From CAMBDR01 sp046597185 (GTDB taxonomy: Bacteria > Pseudomonadota > Gammaproteobacteria > Burkholderiales > Burkholderiaceae_D), in the NCBI GenBank assembly GCA_046597185.1, contig JBKJLF010000664.1, forward strand, positions 1 through 12,184: 12,184 nucleotides of DNA, in the 5' to 3' direction. The notes below the pieces were generated by a model. The model worked only from the letters and a program-made list of their open reading frames with translations, was not told the origin of the DNA and made no database searches. The translations under genes were made by a program, and so were the position numbers. Positions 1 to 7,087 of the stretch are shown piece by piece. Each line of letters starts with the position of its first letter. Position 1 is the stretch's first letter.

Positions 1-1
1 G

Positions 2-55
2 CGGCGAAATCTTGAAACAGTGTGGTTAGAATGGACATGGCAGGCAGTGGAATAA
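2..55 (+). CDS. Possible 3' end of a plus-strand gene (17 codons)
   Basis: From the left edge one plus-strand frame stays open for 17 codons and ends at TAA 53-55. It would encode a tail ending LETVWLEWTWQAVE. This is too short to assign to a family. The reading fits a gene converging on the minus-strand gene at 128-583, with the hairpin at 65-97 between them. A competing reading is the start of a minus-strand gene with ATG at 38-36 (MSILTTLFQDFAA...), but that start has no visible ribosome binding site. Sequence to the left of the window would decide between them. Confidence 0.2.
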   Translation, partial: RRNLETVWLEWTWQAVE

Positions 56-97
56 AAAATTCACACTTGCGAGCGCATTTTTAATTGCGTGTCAAGT
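54..97 (-). terminator. Weak intrinsic terminator-like hairpin
   Basis: ACTTG (65-69) pairs with CAAGT (93-97), and CGCA (74-77) pairs with TGCG (86-89), with a small internal loop between the two helices. Read on the minus strand, the hairpin is followed after a few bases by a run of six T (complement of 54-59). It lies about 30 bases past the stop of the minus-strand gene at 128-583, the right place for its terminator. The stem is interrupted and AT-poor only in part, so strength is doubtful. Confidence 0.35.
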
Positions 98-127
98 AAA
101 ATATAATAAATATTTAAAATAATTCAT

Positions 128-583
128 TTAAATGCACACTTTCGCCTTAACTTGGGTGGATTGACCCGACCCGCCTTCTACTTCAAAAGCAGTCAGATAT
201 TGAAGCTTGGCCTTAAGCTCCCTATGCATGGTTGCCGCCTTTGTATTGTAAATTCGCGTTTTTGCTCTACTCGCATTTGGCCCACGCGCATCAATGTCTT
301 CAGTAAGCAGGTAAAAACCCATTATGGATACGTTGTCCAAATCCGGCTTTAACATTTGCACTGCTCGCCAAGCAACAGCCTTGGCCAAACTATATGGGTT
401 AGGAGGATGTTTAATCATTGCCGAATCCACGCTACCGTTGGCGTCTGAGAATTTCAATCCAACAACAAAGCCTGGAATGCCAACCACCCGGTTGTAGCTT
501 AATACAATATTGTATGTCTCACCGTTTACAGTGATAGCCTCGCTTTTCGAGCGAACTTGATTTAATGAGGGGTGTCCTGACAT
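128..583 (-). CDS. Hypothetical protein, 151 aa
   Basis: I do not recognise this family. The ATG at 583 is preceded by an A-rich stretch containing AAAGA, a weak ribosome binding site, and a promoter candidate lies just upstream (616-644). The protein is soluble-looking: there is no signal peptide and no membrane segment. The first half (about residues 15-50) looks beta-rich (AITVNGETYNIVLSYNRVV), and there is a helical stretch near residues 65-80. The C-terminal third is basic (RAKTRIYNTKAATMHRELKAK), which could bind nucleic acid or an acidic partner, but this is only a guess. A Gly/Ser/Gln linker (EVEGGSGQSTQ) lies near the end. The gene sits between AT-rich flanks, unlike the GC-richer genes to its right, which suggests recent acquisition. 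It appears monocistronic. Real coding status is likely but not certain. Confidence 0.6.
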   Translation of the reverse strand: MSGHPSLNQVRSKSEAITVNGETYNIVLSYNRVVGIPGFVVGLKFSDANGSVDSAMIKHPPNPYSLAKAVAWRAVQMLKPDLDNVSIMGFYLLTEDIDARGPNASRAKTRIYNTKAATMHRELKAKLQYLTAFEVEGGSGQSTQVKAKVCI

Positions 584-615
584 TATTCAATCTTTTTAAG
601 TAAAATTTTGGATCG

Positions 616-644
616 ATATTACGCTATGACCGGAAATAAGTAAA
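616..644 (-). promoter_or_regulatory. Candidate sigma70 promoter for the 151-aa gene
   Basis: On the minus strand a TTTACT -35 element (complement of 639-644) is followed after 17 bp by TAATAT (complement of 616-621). Each matches the consensus at 4 of 6 positions. Transcription would start near 609, leaving a leader of about 25 bases before the ATG at 583. Confidence 0.35.
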
Positions 645-912
645 ACAAGCACAATAAAACAATCTAAATTGATTTTAAAATAGTCTTTAATGTGTGCAGC
701 ACAACCTGCACCACATCATGAATGATCAAAGCAAATCGCCTTTGTTGTCAATTGGGTGCACGAAGCTGGCGCACCGCGAACACAGTTTAGGCCTGAATGA
801 ACGCTTTATTTTCAGCATTAACAATAACGCCCCCCAACGCCCAACCAAACCACCATTTCCCCCAATTCGTTTCGGCTTCAAACCCAATTTACAGTAAAAT
901 ACGTCACTTCCA

Positions 913-942
913 CAACCCACGTCAACCCACGTCAACCCATCT
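913..942. repeat. 10-bp tandem repeat upstream of gabD
   Basis: CAACCCACGT occurs at 913-922 and 923-932, and a partial third copy (CAACCCATCT) follows at 933-942. The repeat ends about 60 bases before the gabD start. It may be a slippage product or a helically phased protein-binding site. No function can be assigned. Confidence 0.6.
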
Positions 943-1004
943 AATTTCAACATTGGCACACCAGCCAAGCCCATATCGACAGCCACATCAACCGAAAGAA
1001 CAAT

Positions 1005-2456
1005 ATGCAATTAAAAGACCCAACCCTGCTACGCCAGCAAGCCTTTATCAACGGCCAATGGCGTGATGCCGAGAGCGGCAAAACCATTACCGTTACCAAC
1101 CCCGCCAACGGCGAAACAGTCGGCACCATCGCCAATATGGGCGCGGCCGAAGCACGCGCCGCCATTGAAGCAGCCAACGCCGCATGGCCCGCATGGCGCA
1201 AAAAGAGCGCCAAGGAACGCAGCATCATCCTGCGCAAATGGAGCGAACTGATCGCCGCCAATGCCGACGACCTCGCCCTCATCATGACCACCGAACAAGG
1301 CAAACCGCTGGTTGAAGCCAAACTCGAAGTCCTCTCCTCCAGCGCCTTCATCGAATGGTTTGCCGAAGAAGGCAAACGCGTCTACGGCGATACCATTCCC
1401 TCACCCTGGCCAGACCGCCGCATCGTGGTCACCAAAGAACCCATTGGCGTCTGTGTGGCCATTACCCCGTGGAACTTCCCCTCCGCCATGATTGCGCGCA
1501 AAGTTGGCCCGGCCCTGGCCGCAGGCTGCCCCATGGTAGTGCGCCCCGCCGACCTGACCCCGTTTTCCGCGCTCGCTCTCGCGGTGTTGGCCGAGCGCGC
1601 CGGCGTCCCCGCAGGCGTATTGAGCGTGATCACGGGCGAATCGCGCCCCATCGGGGCCGAATTTACCGGCAACCCACTGGTGCGCAAACTCTCCTTCACC
1701 GGTTCCACCGAAGTGGGCCGCATCCTGATGCAACAATGCGCCGCCAGCATTAAAAAACTCTCGCTGGAACTGGGCGGCAATGCGCCCTTTATTGTGTTTG
1801 ATGATGCCGACCTCGATGCCGCCGTCGAAGGGGCCATGCAATCCAAATACCGCAATTCCGGGCAAACCTGCATTTGCGCCAATCGCTTTTATGTGCAAGA
1901 TGGCGTGTACGACGCCTTCGCCGAAAAGTTTGCCGCTGCCACTGACCGCATCAAAATCGGCAATGGCGCGGAAGCCGGCATTACCCAAGGCCCGATGATC
2001 GATATGAAAGCCGTCGAAAAAACCGAAGAGCTGATCAGCGATGCGGTGCAAAAAGGTGGCCGCGTCATCGCCGGCGGCAAACGCCATGCACTGGGCCATA
2101 GCTTTTTTGAACCCACCGTCATCGCCAACGTCAGCCCGGACATGCGCGTTTCAAAAGAAGAAATCTTTGGCCCGGTGGCCCCATTATTTCGCTTTAAAAC
2201 CGAAGAAGAAGTCATCGCTATGGCCAATGATACCGAATTTGGCTTGGCCGCCTACTTTTATTCACGTGATATTGGCCGAGTTTGGCGCATCGCCGAAGGC
2301 CTGGAAAGCGGTATGGTCGGCGTCAATTCCGGCTTGATCGCAACAGAAGTCGCCCCCTTTGGTGGCGTCAAACAATCCGGCCTGGGACGCGAGGGTTCGC
2401 TTTATGGTATTGATGACTATTTGGTTATTAAGTACATTTGTATGGCGGGTATGTAA
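1005..2456 (+). CDS. gabD: Succinate-semialdehyde dehydrogenase (GabD-like ALDH)
   Basis: The 483-residue protein matches the length and sequence pattern of E. coli GabD along its whole length. GabD oxidises succinate semialdehyde to succinate with NAD(P)+, the last step of GABA breakdown, in the cytoplasm. Aldehyde dehydrogenase landmarks are present: ITPWNFP with Asn157, LELGG with the general base Glu255, GQTC with the nucleophile Cys289, and Cys291 two residues later (the redox pair known in GabD). KEEIFGP with Glu386 and PFGGVKQSGLGREG near the C-terminus are also present. Three positions are odd. The near-invariant cofactor lysine of the KPA motif is Arg180, the next cofactor-contact residue (Ser in E. 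coli) is Asp183, and the serine that holds the substrate carboxylate in human SSADH is Ala446; Arg165 and Arg283 remain. Cofactor or substrate preference may therefore differ. No gabT or gabP is adjacent. Start chosen by alignment to E. coli GabD (MQLKDPTLLRQQAFING). Confidence 0.93.
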   Translation: MQLKDPTLLRQQAFINGQWRDAESGKTITVTNPANGETVGTIANMGAAEARAAIEAANAAWPAWRKKSAKERSIILRKWSELIAANADDLALIMTTEQGKPLVEAKLEVLSSSAFIEWFAEEGKRVYGDTIPSPWPDRRIVVTKEPIGVCVAITPWNFPSAMIARKVGPALAAGCPMVVRPADLTPFSALALAVLAERAGVPAGVLSVITGESRPIGAEFTGNPLVRKLSFTGSTEVGRILMQQCAASIKKLSLELGGNAPFIVFDDADLDAAVEGAMQSKYRNSGQTCICANRFYVQDGVYDAFAEKFAAATDRIKIGNGAEAGITQGPMIDMKAVEKTEELISDAVQKGGRVIAGGKRHALGHSFFEPTVIANVSPDMRVSKEEIFGPVAPLFRFKTEEEVIAMANDTEFGLAAYFYSRDIGRVWRIAEGLESGMVGVNSGLIATEVAPFGGVKQSGLGREGSLYGIDDYLVIKYICMAGM

Positions 2457-2474
2457 CACCTTTCTGCCCATTTT

Positions 2475-2506
2475 GGGTAGATTGAGCCTAAAAACCCGAT
2501 CTATCC
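2475..2506 (+). terminator. Hairpin after gabD, possible terminator
   Basis: GGGTAGAT (2475-2482) can pair with ATCTATCC (2499-2506), 8 bp including one G-U pair, around a 16-base loop. It lies 18 bases after the gabD stop. No T-run follows, so it is not a typical Rho-independent terminator. It could stabilise the mRNA 3' end instead. Confidence 0.25.
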
Positions 2507-2534
2507 AATCAAGTGCTCGACATAATTTTCGTTA

Positions 2535-2563
2535 TTCACCATACTTTCATTAGATCAAATTAT
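2535..2563 (+). promoter_or_regulatory. Weak promoter candidate for the kinase pair
   Basis: TTCACC (2535-2540) and AATTAT (2558-2563) are spaced 17 bp, and each matches the sigma70 consensus at 4 of 6 positions. Transcription would start near 2570, so the inverted repeat at 2566-2636 would fall at the very 5' end of the mRNA. The match is modest and another sigma factor could be used. Confidence 0.25.
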
Positions 2564-2565
2564 TT

Positions 2566-2636
2566 GCTGCACTCACCCGGCGTCGCTACCGTTGCTATCG
2601 GCGCTATCGGCACTACAGCACCAGGGTGAGAGTAGC
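2566..2636 (+). repeat. 13-bp imperfect inverted repeat before kinase 1
   Basis: The left arm GCTGCACTCACCC (2566-2578) and the reverse complement of the right arm (2624-2636) agree at 11 of 13 positions, including an uninterrupted 7-bp CTCACCC/GGGTGAG core. The 45-base loop holds a 9-bp tandem repeat. The element ends 34 bases before the start codon of the first kinase and could be a structured leader RNA or an operator for a dimeric regulator. Confidence 0.55.
2585..2611. repeat. 9-bp tandem repeat, three units
   Basis: GCTACCGTT, GCTATCGGC and GCTATCGGC follow each other at 2585-2593, 2594-2602 and 2603-2611. The last two are identical. The repeat lies inside the loop of the inverted repeat upstream of the first kinase. 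Confidence 0.55.
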
Positions 2637-2658
2637 GTATACCAATCAATTGTCTGCC

Positions 2659-2663
2659 GGGAG
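2659..2663 (+). promoter_or_regulatory. Ribosome binding site of kinase 1
   Basis: GGGAG sits 7 bases before the ATG at 2671, a good Shine-Dalgarno at ideal spacing. It fixes the start, which also aligns with MEMFA in the second kinase. The second kinase has no comparable site. Confidence 0.7.
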
Positions 2664-2670
2664 TAACTGA

Positions 2671-5600
2671 ATGGAAATGTTTGCACATGATGACGAAGTC
2701 GCCCATTGGGATGCGACTTTGCCTTCATCTCCCAACATTGATCATTTACTGATATTAGTAAATTTGGCCTGGCAATTGCGCCAGCGCGATGTCCAACGCG
2801 CTTTATTAATCGTTCAGCAAACCCAAACCATTCTGGCCAATGCATCGCCCGACGATTTGCCTTTGGCAGATCAACAAATTTTACGTGCCCGCTTGCAACT
2901 CATTTTGGGTGAAGCCAAATGGTTGTTTGCCGAGTTGGAACCGGCCAGCAATTTGGCCAATGCGGCCTTGCGTGACTTTTCGGCACTGGGCAATCACACC
3001 GGTTGTGCTGATGCGCATTATTTATTGGCCTGGATTGCCAACGCCAAAGGCGATACCCCACAGCACGAGGCCGAGCTGGAAAACATGGTGCGCTATGCGC
3101 GGCTGGATCGCGACGACAGCCGCATTTGCCAGGGCGAAACCGGTTTGGCCTTATCGCAACTGTTTCGCCAATCGCCCTCGGACCCGTCCCATTGGAAAGA
3201 CCATTTTGACCCGAACCAAGCGGATTTGGACCAATCCTGTACCGCCTGCATGTACGATTATTTTGGCCATAGCGCCTTTCAAAGCAACGATTATGGCCAT
3301 TCCGCCGAGTATTGGATGCGGGCGCAAGAAACCGCCGTGCGCAGTGGGCAAATGCGTCGTGGCGTATTTGCCACCCTGAATATTGGGCGCGCTTTTGCTG
3401 CCCTGAGTGATTTGAATCTGGCTCTGGAATGGATGCAACGCGGCCTCGATTTGGCGCGCAACCTCGGTTGGCCCGCCTGTATTGGCGGCAGCTTGAATGC
3501 CACCGCCGATATCTTGCGCCGCCTGGGTCGTATCAATGCCGCCCAGGAATGTATCAGCGAATCGGTGCGGGTATTACAGCCGCTACCCAATTCGCGCACC
3601 TTTGCCCTGGCCTTGCAACATCAGGGCGATTTATATCTGGACCAAGGCTTGCCTGACTCTGCACTCGCTACCTTTACCTTACTGCAAGAACGCGCCAACG
3701 CGCTAGCCCAAATCGATTGCCAGATCCACGCACTGCGCGGCCAGGCGCGCGCCCTTGGTCGCCTCGGGCAAGCACAACCAGCATTGCGGGCTGGCTATGC
3801 GGCACTGGCGCTGGCGCAAACCCAGCAGGATAATCAAAATCAGATTTCCACCTTAAAAGTATTGGCAAAAATTTATTCCAACTATACGTTGCCTGCCCCG
3901 GAAAACATGCTCTCACCCAGTGCGCCGCTGCATTTTTTAGAGGCTGCGCATGAACTGGCTTTACAGATTGAAGGCTATCTGGTTCCCGGCAAGCTCTACG
4001 ATGCACTGGCCCAGGAATATGCCAATATTGGCGACTTTGCACGCGCCTATGCCATTGGTTTACAAGCCAAGGCCGTGCGCGAACAAACCCATAGCACCGA
4101 CGCCACCAATCGCGCGATTGCAATGCAGGTACAGCACCAAACCGAACGCGCACAAAGTGACAGCGAACACCTGCGTCAATTAGCCAGGGCCGAAGCCAAA
4201 CGCGCCGAAATTTTGCAGCAAACCGGTAAAACCCTGGAACGTCTGAGTGAAATCGGCCAGGAAATTACCGCCCACCTGGATTCCGAAGCCGTATTCCAGG
4301 TGTTAAGCCGGCATGTCCATGGCTTACTCCCGGTAAGTTATTTCGCCATTTATTTGGCCGACCCCGATACGCAGGTGTTAAAACGTGAATTTTGCATGGA
4401 GCTGGGTACGGCGCTACCGGTTTCCCGGCTGGTGGTGTCGCACCCCAATTCGAATGTGGCGCGCTGCGTGCGCGAATTACGCGAAATTGTCGCCGATTTC
4501 GATGGTGAACAAGCCGAACCCTTGGCACCATCGAGCCATTTGCAATGCTTGAGCGGCTTGTTTATGCCGATGACGGTGGCCGAGCGCGTCATCGGCGCAA
4601 TGACCATTCAATCACCAAAACGCCACGCTTATGGCGAACGGGAACGACTGACCTTTCGCACCCTGTGCGCCTATGGCACGGTGGCTTTTGACAATTCGGC
4701 TACTTACCAGAAGTTAGCCTTCACCCTGACCACACTGCACGACACTCAGGCCTTACTGGCCAAAGCGGCGCAGGAAAAAATGGTGGCAGAGCAAAGCGCA
4801 CGGCAGCGGGCGGAAGAAGCGACCAAATTAAAGTCCGAATTTTTAGCCAATATGAGCCATGAAATTCGTACCCCGATGAATGCCATCATCGGCATGGCGC
4901 ACTTGACCTTACGCACCGAACTCACCCCCCGGCAGCAAGATTACGTGGGCAAAATTCACCAGGCTGGTTTGTCTTTACTGAGCTTGATTAATGATATTCT
5001 GGATTTTTCCAAAATTGAGGCAGGCAAGCTCGATACCGAATATGTGCCGTTTTTTCTTGATGAAGTGCTCAACAATGTCGCCAGCGTGACCAGCCAGCGC
5101 GCCTCGGAAAAACATTTGGAATACCTGTTTAATGTGCCGCCCTCAATTCCTCGCCATCTGATCGGCGACCCACTGCGGTTAGGGCAAGTATTAATCAATT
5201 TGGTCAATAACGCGATTAAATTTACCGCGCAAGGTGAAATCGACCTCTCTTGCAGCGTTCAATCCCACCCGTCACAGAACGAAACACTACGCGAAACACT
5301 ACGCGAAACACTGCGCCTGCGCTTTGCGATTCGCGATACCGGCATTGGCATGACGCCCGAGCAATTAAATCGACTGTTCCAACCGTTTAGCCAGGCCGAT
5401 GGCTCCACCACCCGCAAATATGGCGGCACTGGCTTAGGGCTATCGATTTCACAGCATTTGGTTGAACTGATGGGCGGTAAGATTCAAGTGGAAACGGCCG
5501 AGCAACATGGCTCCACCTTCTATTTCGATTTACCCTTCGCCCTTGCCAACGATAATGAACTGGCACCGATGTTACCACCCATTCTCCAGAATGCGCGGGT

Positions 5601-7032
5601 TTTGGCGGTTGATGACAACCCGATGGCGCTGGAAATTTTGGTTCAATCGTTGCAATCGCTATCGCTTCGCCCAGACCGGGCAAAATGCGGCGTGAGCGCA
5701 ATGCGCGCAATACACCAGGCCGACCGCGAACAAGACCCGTATTTGGTCGTGTTTACCGATTGGCAAATGCCGAATATGAATGGCATCGAACTCACCCGCA
5801 CCCTACGCGCGCGCCCTGCCCCGGCCCATATGCCACATGTAGTATTGATTACCGGCTTTGGACGGGAAGAATTGCAACATGAAATTGATCAAATCGGCTT
5901 TGACGGCATTCTCTTCAAGCCCTTAAGCCAATCGGTTTTACTTAATTTGCTCATGTCGATGTTTTCTCCGCAAGGTGCATTCAATAACAATCGCAACCAT
6001 CCTCAATATCATTTCCAGGGTGCGAGCGTGTTATTGGCCGAAGATAACGACATTAACCAACAAATCGCCGTCGAACTGATGAATTCGGTCGGCATCCGGG
6101 TCGATGTTGCCAATACCGGGCTGGAAGTGATCGACAAACTCAATGCTGCGGGCCCACAAGGGTATAGCCTGGTTTTAATGGATTTGGAAATGCCCGAAAT
6201 GAATGGCCACCAAGCTACCCAACAAATCCGCGCCGACCAGAGCTTTTGCCAATTACCCATCATCGCCATGACCGCGCACGCCATCGCCGATGTGCGCGAG
6301 CGTTGTTTACAAGAGGGCATGCAAGACTACCTGACCAAACCGATCAATCCCGAATTACTGTACCACACGCTGTCACGCTGGATCGAGTCAAAGGCCGAAG
6401 AAAACGCCGACCTGACCCCCAGCACAGCGGCGCAGGATGGTTTGCCCGATTTACCCGGTATCGATTGCCATATCGGCATGGCGCATGTGGCGCACAATCG
6501 CGCTTTATACGAACATTTACTCGACCGTTTCCGCCACTCGCAACGCAATGCGATTCAGGAAATTCAAATCCAGGCCAAATCCGACCCGCAAGCTGCCGTG
6601 CAACGCGCCCACACCCTGCGCGGCGTGGCGGGCAATATTGGTGCTTTTGGTTTGGCGCACAGCGCAACCGAATTGGAAAACATGCTCAACTCTGAATTGA
6701 GAAGCCACGCCAAGCTGATTCAACAGGCACTCAGTCATACCGAAGTGGAGTTAAGCCGCATCTTGCAGGGGATTGATCGATATTTCGCAGAAAATCCACA
6801 AAAAATTGAACCAACAGAACGACAACCGATTCAACATTTGCAACCTGAATTGCATCAATTAATACAATTGCTTGATTGCAATGATTTCGATGCCACTGAA
6901 CAATATGAACATTTAAGAAATCATTTATCACAAATACTTGACCAAATAACTCTGGCACAACTTTCAACTTTCATGGGCATGTTTGAATTCGAGCATGCAC
7001 GCCAATTATTACGTACCAAAGTGTCAGCGTAA
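2671..7032 (+). CDS. TPR-GAF hybrid histidine kinase with two REC and HPt (kinase 1)
   Basis: This 1453-residue, apparently cytoplasmic protein is a complete multistep phosphorelay; no membrane segment or signal peptide is visible. Residues 1-470 are helical with about seven TPR-like repeats at 34-40 residue spacing from about 195 (e.g. ATLNIGRAFAALSDLNLALE), probably a protein- or ligand-binding sensor. A coiled coil (480-530) leads to a GAF domain (about 530-680), and a second coiled coil (685-725) leads to HisKA with NMSHEIRTP and phosphoacceptor His730. HATPase motifs are NLVNNAIKFT (N-box, about 843), RDTGIGM (888-894), LFQPFSQAD and GGTGLGLS (918-925). REC1 has Asp981/982, phospho-Asp1030, Thr1061 and Lys1083. 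REC2 has Glu1124/Asp1125, phospho-Asp1171, Thr1201 and Lys1223. The HPt motif AHTLRGVAGNIGA carries His1314. A helical tail of about 90 residues (AT-rich DNA) ends the protein. The expected relay is His730 to REC to His1314 to an unlinked regulator. A 12-bp repeat encodes three ETLR units in the ATPase domain. Its closest visible relative is the gene immediately downstream. Confidence 0.93.
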   Translation: MEMFAHDDEVAHWDATLPSSPNIDHLLILVNLAWQLRQRDVQRALLIVQQTQTILANASPDDLPLADQQILRARLQLILGEAKWLFAELEPASNLANAALRDFSALGNHTGCADAHYLLAWIANAKGDTPQHEAELENMVRYARLDRDDSRICQGETGLALSQLFRQSPSDPSHWKDHFDPNQADLDQSCTACMYDYFGHSAFQSNDYGHSAEYWMRAQETAVRSGQMRRGVFATLNIGRAFAALSDLNLALEWMQRGLDLARNLGWPACIGGSLNATADILRRLGRINAAQECISESVRVLQPLPNSRTFALALQHQGDLYLDQGLPDSALATFTLLQERANALAQIDCQIHALRGQARALGRLGQAQPALRAGYAALALAQTQQDNQNQISTLKVLAKIYSNYTLPAPENMLSPSAPLHFLEAAHELALQIEGYLVPGKLYDALAQEYANIGDFARAYAIGLQAKAVREQTHSTDATNRAIAMQVQHQTERAQSDSEHLRQLARAEAKRAEILQQTGKTLERLSEIGQEITAHLDSEAVFQVLSRHVHGLLPVSYFAIYLADPDTQVLKREFCMELGTALPVSRLVVSHPNSNVARCVRELREIVADFDGEQAEPLAPSSHLQCLSGLFMPMTVAERVIGAMTIQSPKRHAYGERERLTFRTLCAYGTVAFDNSATYQKLAFTLTTLHDTQALLAKAAQEKMVAEQSARQRAEEATKLKSEFLANMSHEIRTPMNAIIGMAHLTLRTELTPRQQDYVGKIHQAGLSLLSLINDILDFSKIEAGKLDTEYVPFFLDEVLNNVASVTSQRASEKHLEYLFNVPPSIPRHLIGDPLRLGQVLINLVNNAIKFTAQGEIDLSCSVQSHPSQNETLRETLRETLRLRFAIRDTGIGMTPEQLNRLFQPFSQADGSTTRKYGGTGLGLSISQHLVELMGGKIQVETAEQHGSTFYFDLPFALANDNELAPMLPPILQNARVLAVDDNPMALEILVQSLQSLSLRPDRAKCGVSAMRAIHQADREQDPYLVVFTDWQMPNMNGIELTRTLRARPAPAHMPHVVLITGFGREELQHEIDQIGFDGILFKPLSQSVLLNLLMSMFSPQGAFNNNRNHPQYHFQGASVLLAEDNDINQQIAVELMNSVGIRVDVANTGLEVIDKLNAAGPQGYSLVLMDLEMPEMNGHQATQQIRADQSFCQLPIIAMTAHAIADVRERCLQEGMQDYLTKPINPELLYHTLSRWIESKAEENADLTPSTAAQDGLPDLPGIDCHIGMAHVAHNRALYEHLLDRFRHSQRNAIQEIQIQAKSDPQAAVQRAHTLRGVAGNIGAFGLAHSATELENMLNSELRSHAKLIQQALSHTEVELSRILQGIDRYFAENPQKIEPTERQPIQHLQPELHQLIQLLDCNDFDATEQYEHLRNHLSQILDQITLAQLSTFMGMFEFEHARQLLRTKVSA
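5281..5316 (+). repeat. In-frame 12-bp tandem repeat (ETLR x3)
   Basis: GAAACACTACGC occurs at 5281-5292 and 5293-5304, and GAAACACTGCGC at 5305-5316. They encode three Glu-Thr-Leu-Arg units, residues 871-882 of kinase 1, between the N-box and the RDTGIGM motif of the ATPase domain. The paralogue has no such repeat at this place. The unit length is a multiple of three, so slippage would change loop length without a frameshift. Confidence 0.9.
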
Positions 7033-7087
7033 CATCGAATGGGGTATAGAATTTACCTTTATTCTGCCGTCCCAGAAAATTCACGCC

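Larger units (their letters stand above)
584..1004. other. Gene-poor spacer between divergent genes
   Basis: This 421-base stretch separates the minus-strand 151-aa gene from gabD. The first 110 bases are AT-rich and carry the minus-strand promoter. The remainder is C-rich and A-rich on the plus strand and gives short open frames with proline- and histidine-rich, low-complexity translations that I do not consider genes. A small hairpin (GGTGC 755-759 with GCACC 771-775) and a 10-bp direct repeat (913-942) are the only structures seen. I found no convincing -35/-10 pair for gabD. The GAAAGA at about 996-1001 is its likely weak ribosome binding site. Confidence 0.55.

Noticed and set aside
1..38. 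Start of a minus-strand gene (MSILTTLFQDFAA), possibly a VgrG-like N-terminus
   Set aside because: Only 12 codons are visible and no Shine-Dalgarno precedes the ATG; the resemblance is too thin to call.
66..95. Perfect TTGACA -35 box on the minus strand at 95-90
   Set aside because: No acceptable -10 hexamer is found at 16-18 bp spacing, and it lies within the hairpin arms.
913..942. CRISPR array or iteron origin
   Set aside because: Fewer than three full 10-bp units without spacers, and no replication or cas gene nearby.
694..1066. Short open frames on both strands between the 151-aa gene and gabD
   Set aside because: Their translations are low-complexity, rich in Pro/His/Asn or Gly/Leu, lack ribosome binding sites, and partly overlap gabD.
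1401..2099. Long antisense open frame opposite gabD (232 codons)
   Set aside because: It mirrors GC-biased third positions of gabD; the product is Gly/Ala/His-rich with no recognisable domain.
6983..7087. N-terminal extension of kinase 2 from a TTG (or ATG at 6995) inside kinase 1
   Set aside because: The extra 35 residues overlap coding DNA of kinase 1 and have no counterpart in it, while MEMFA at 7088 aligns with the kinase 1 start.
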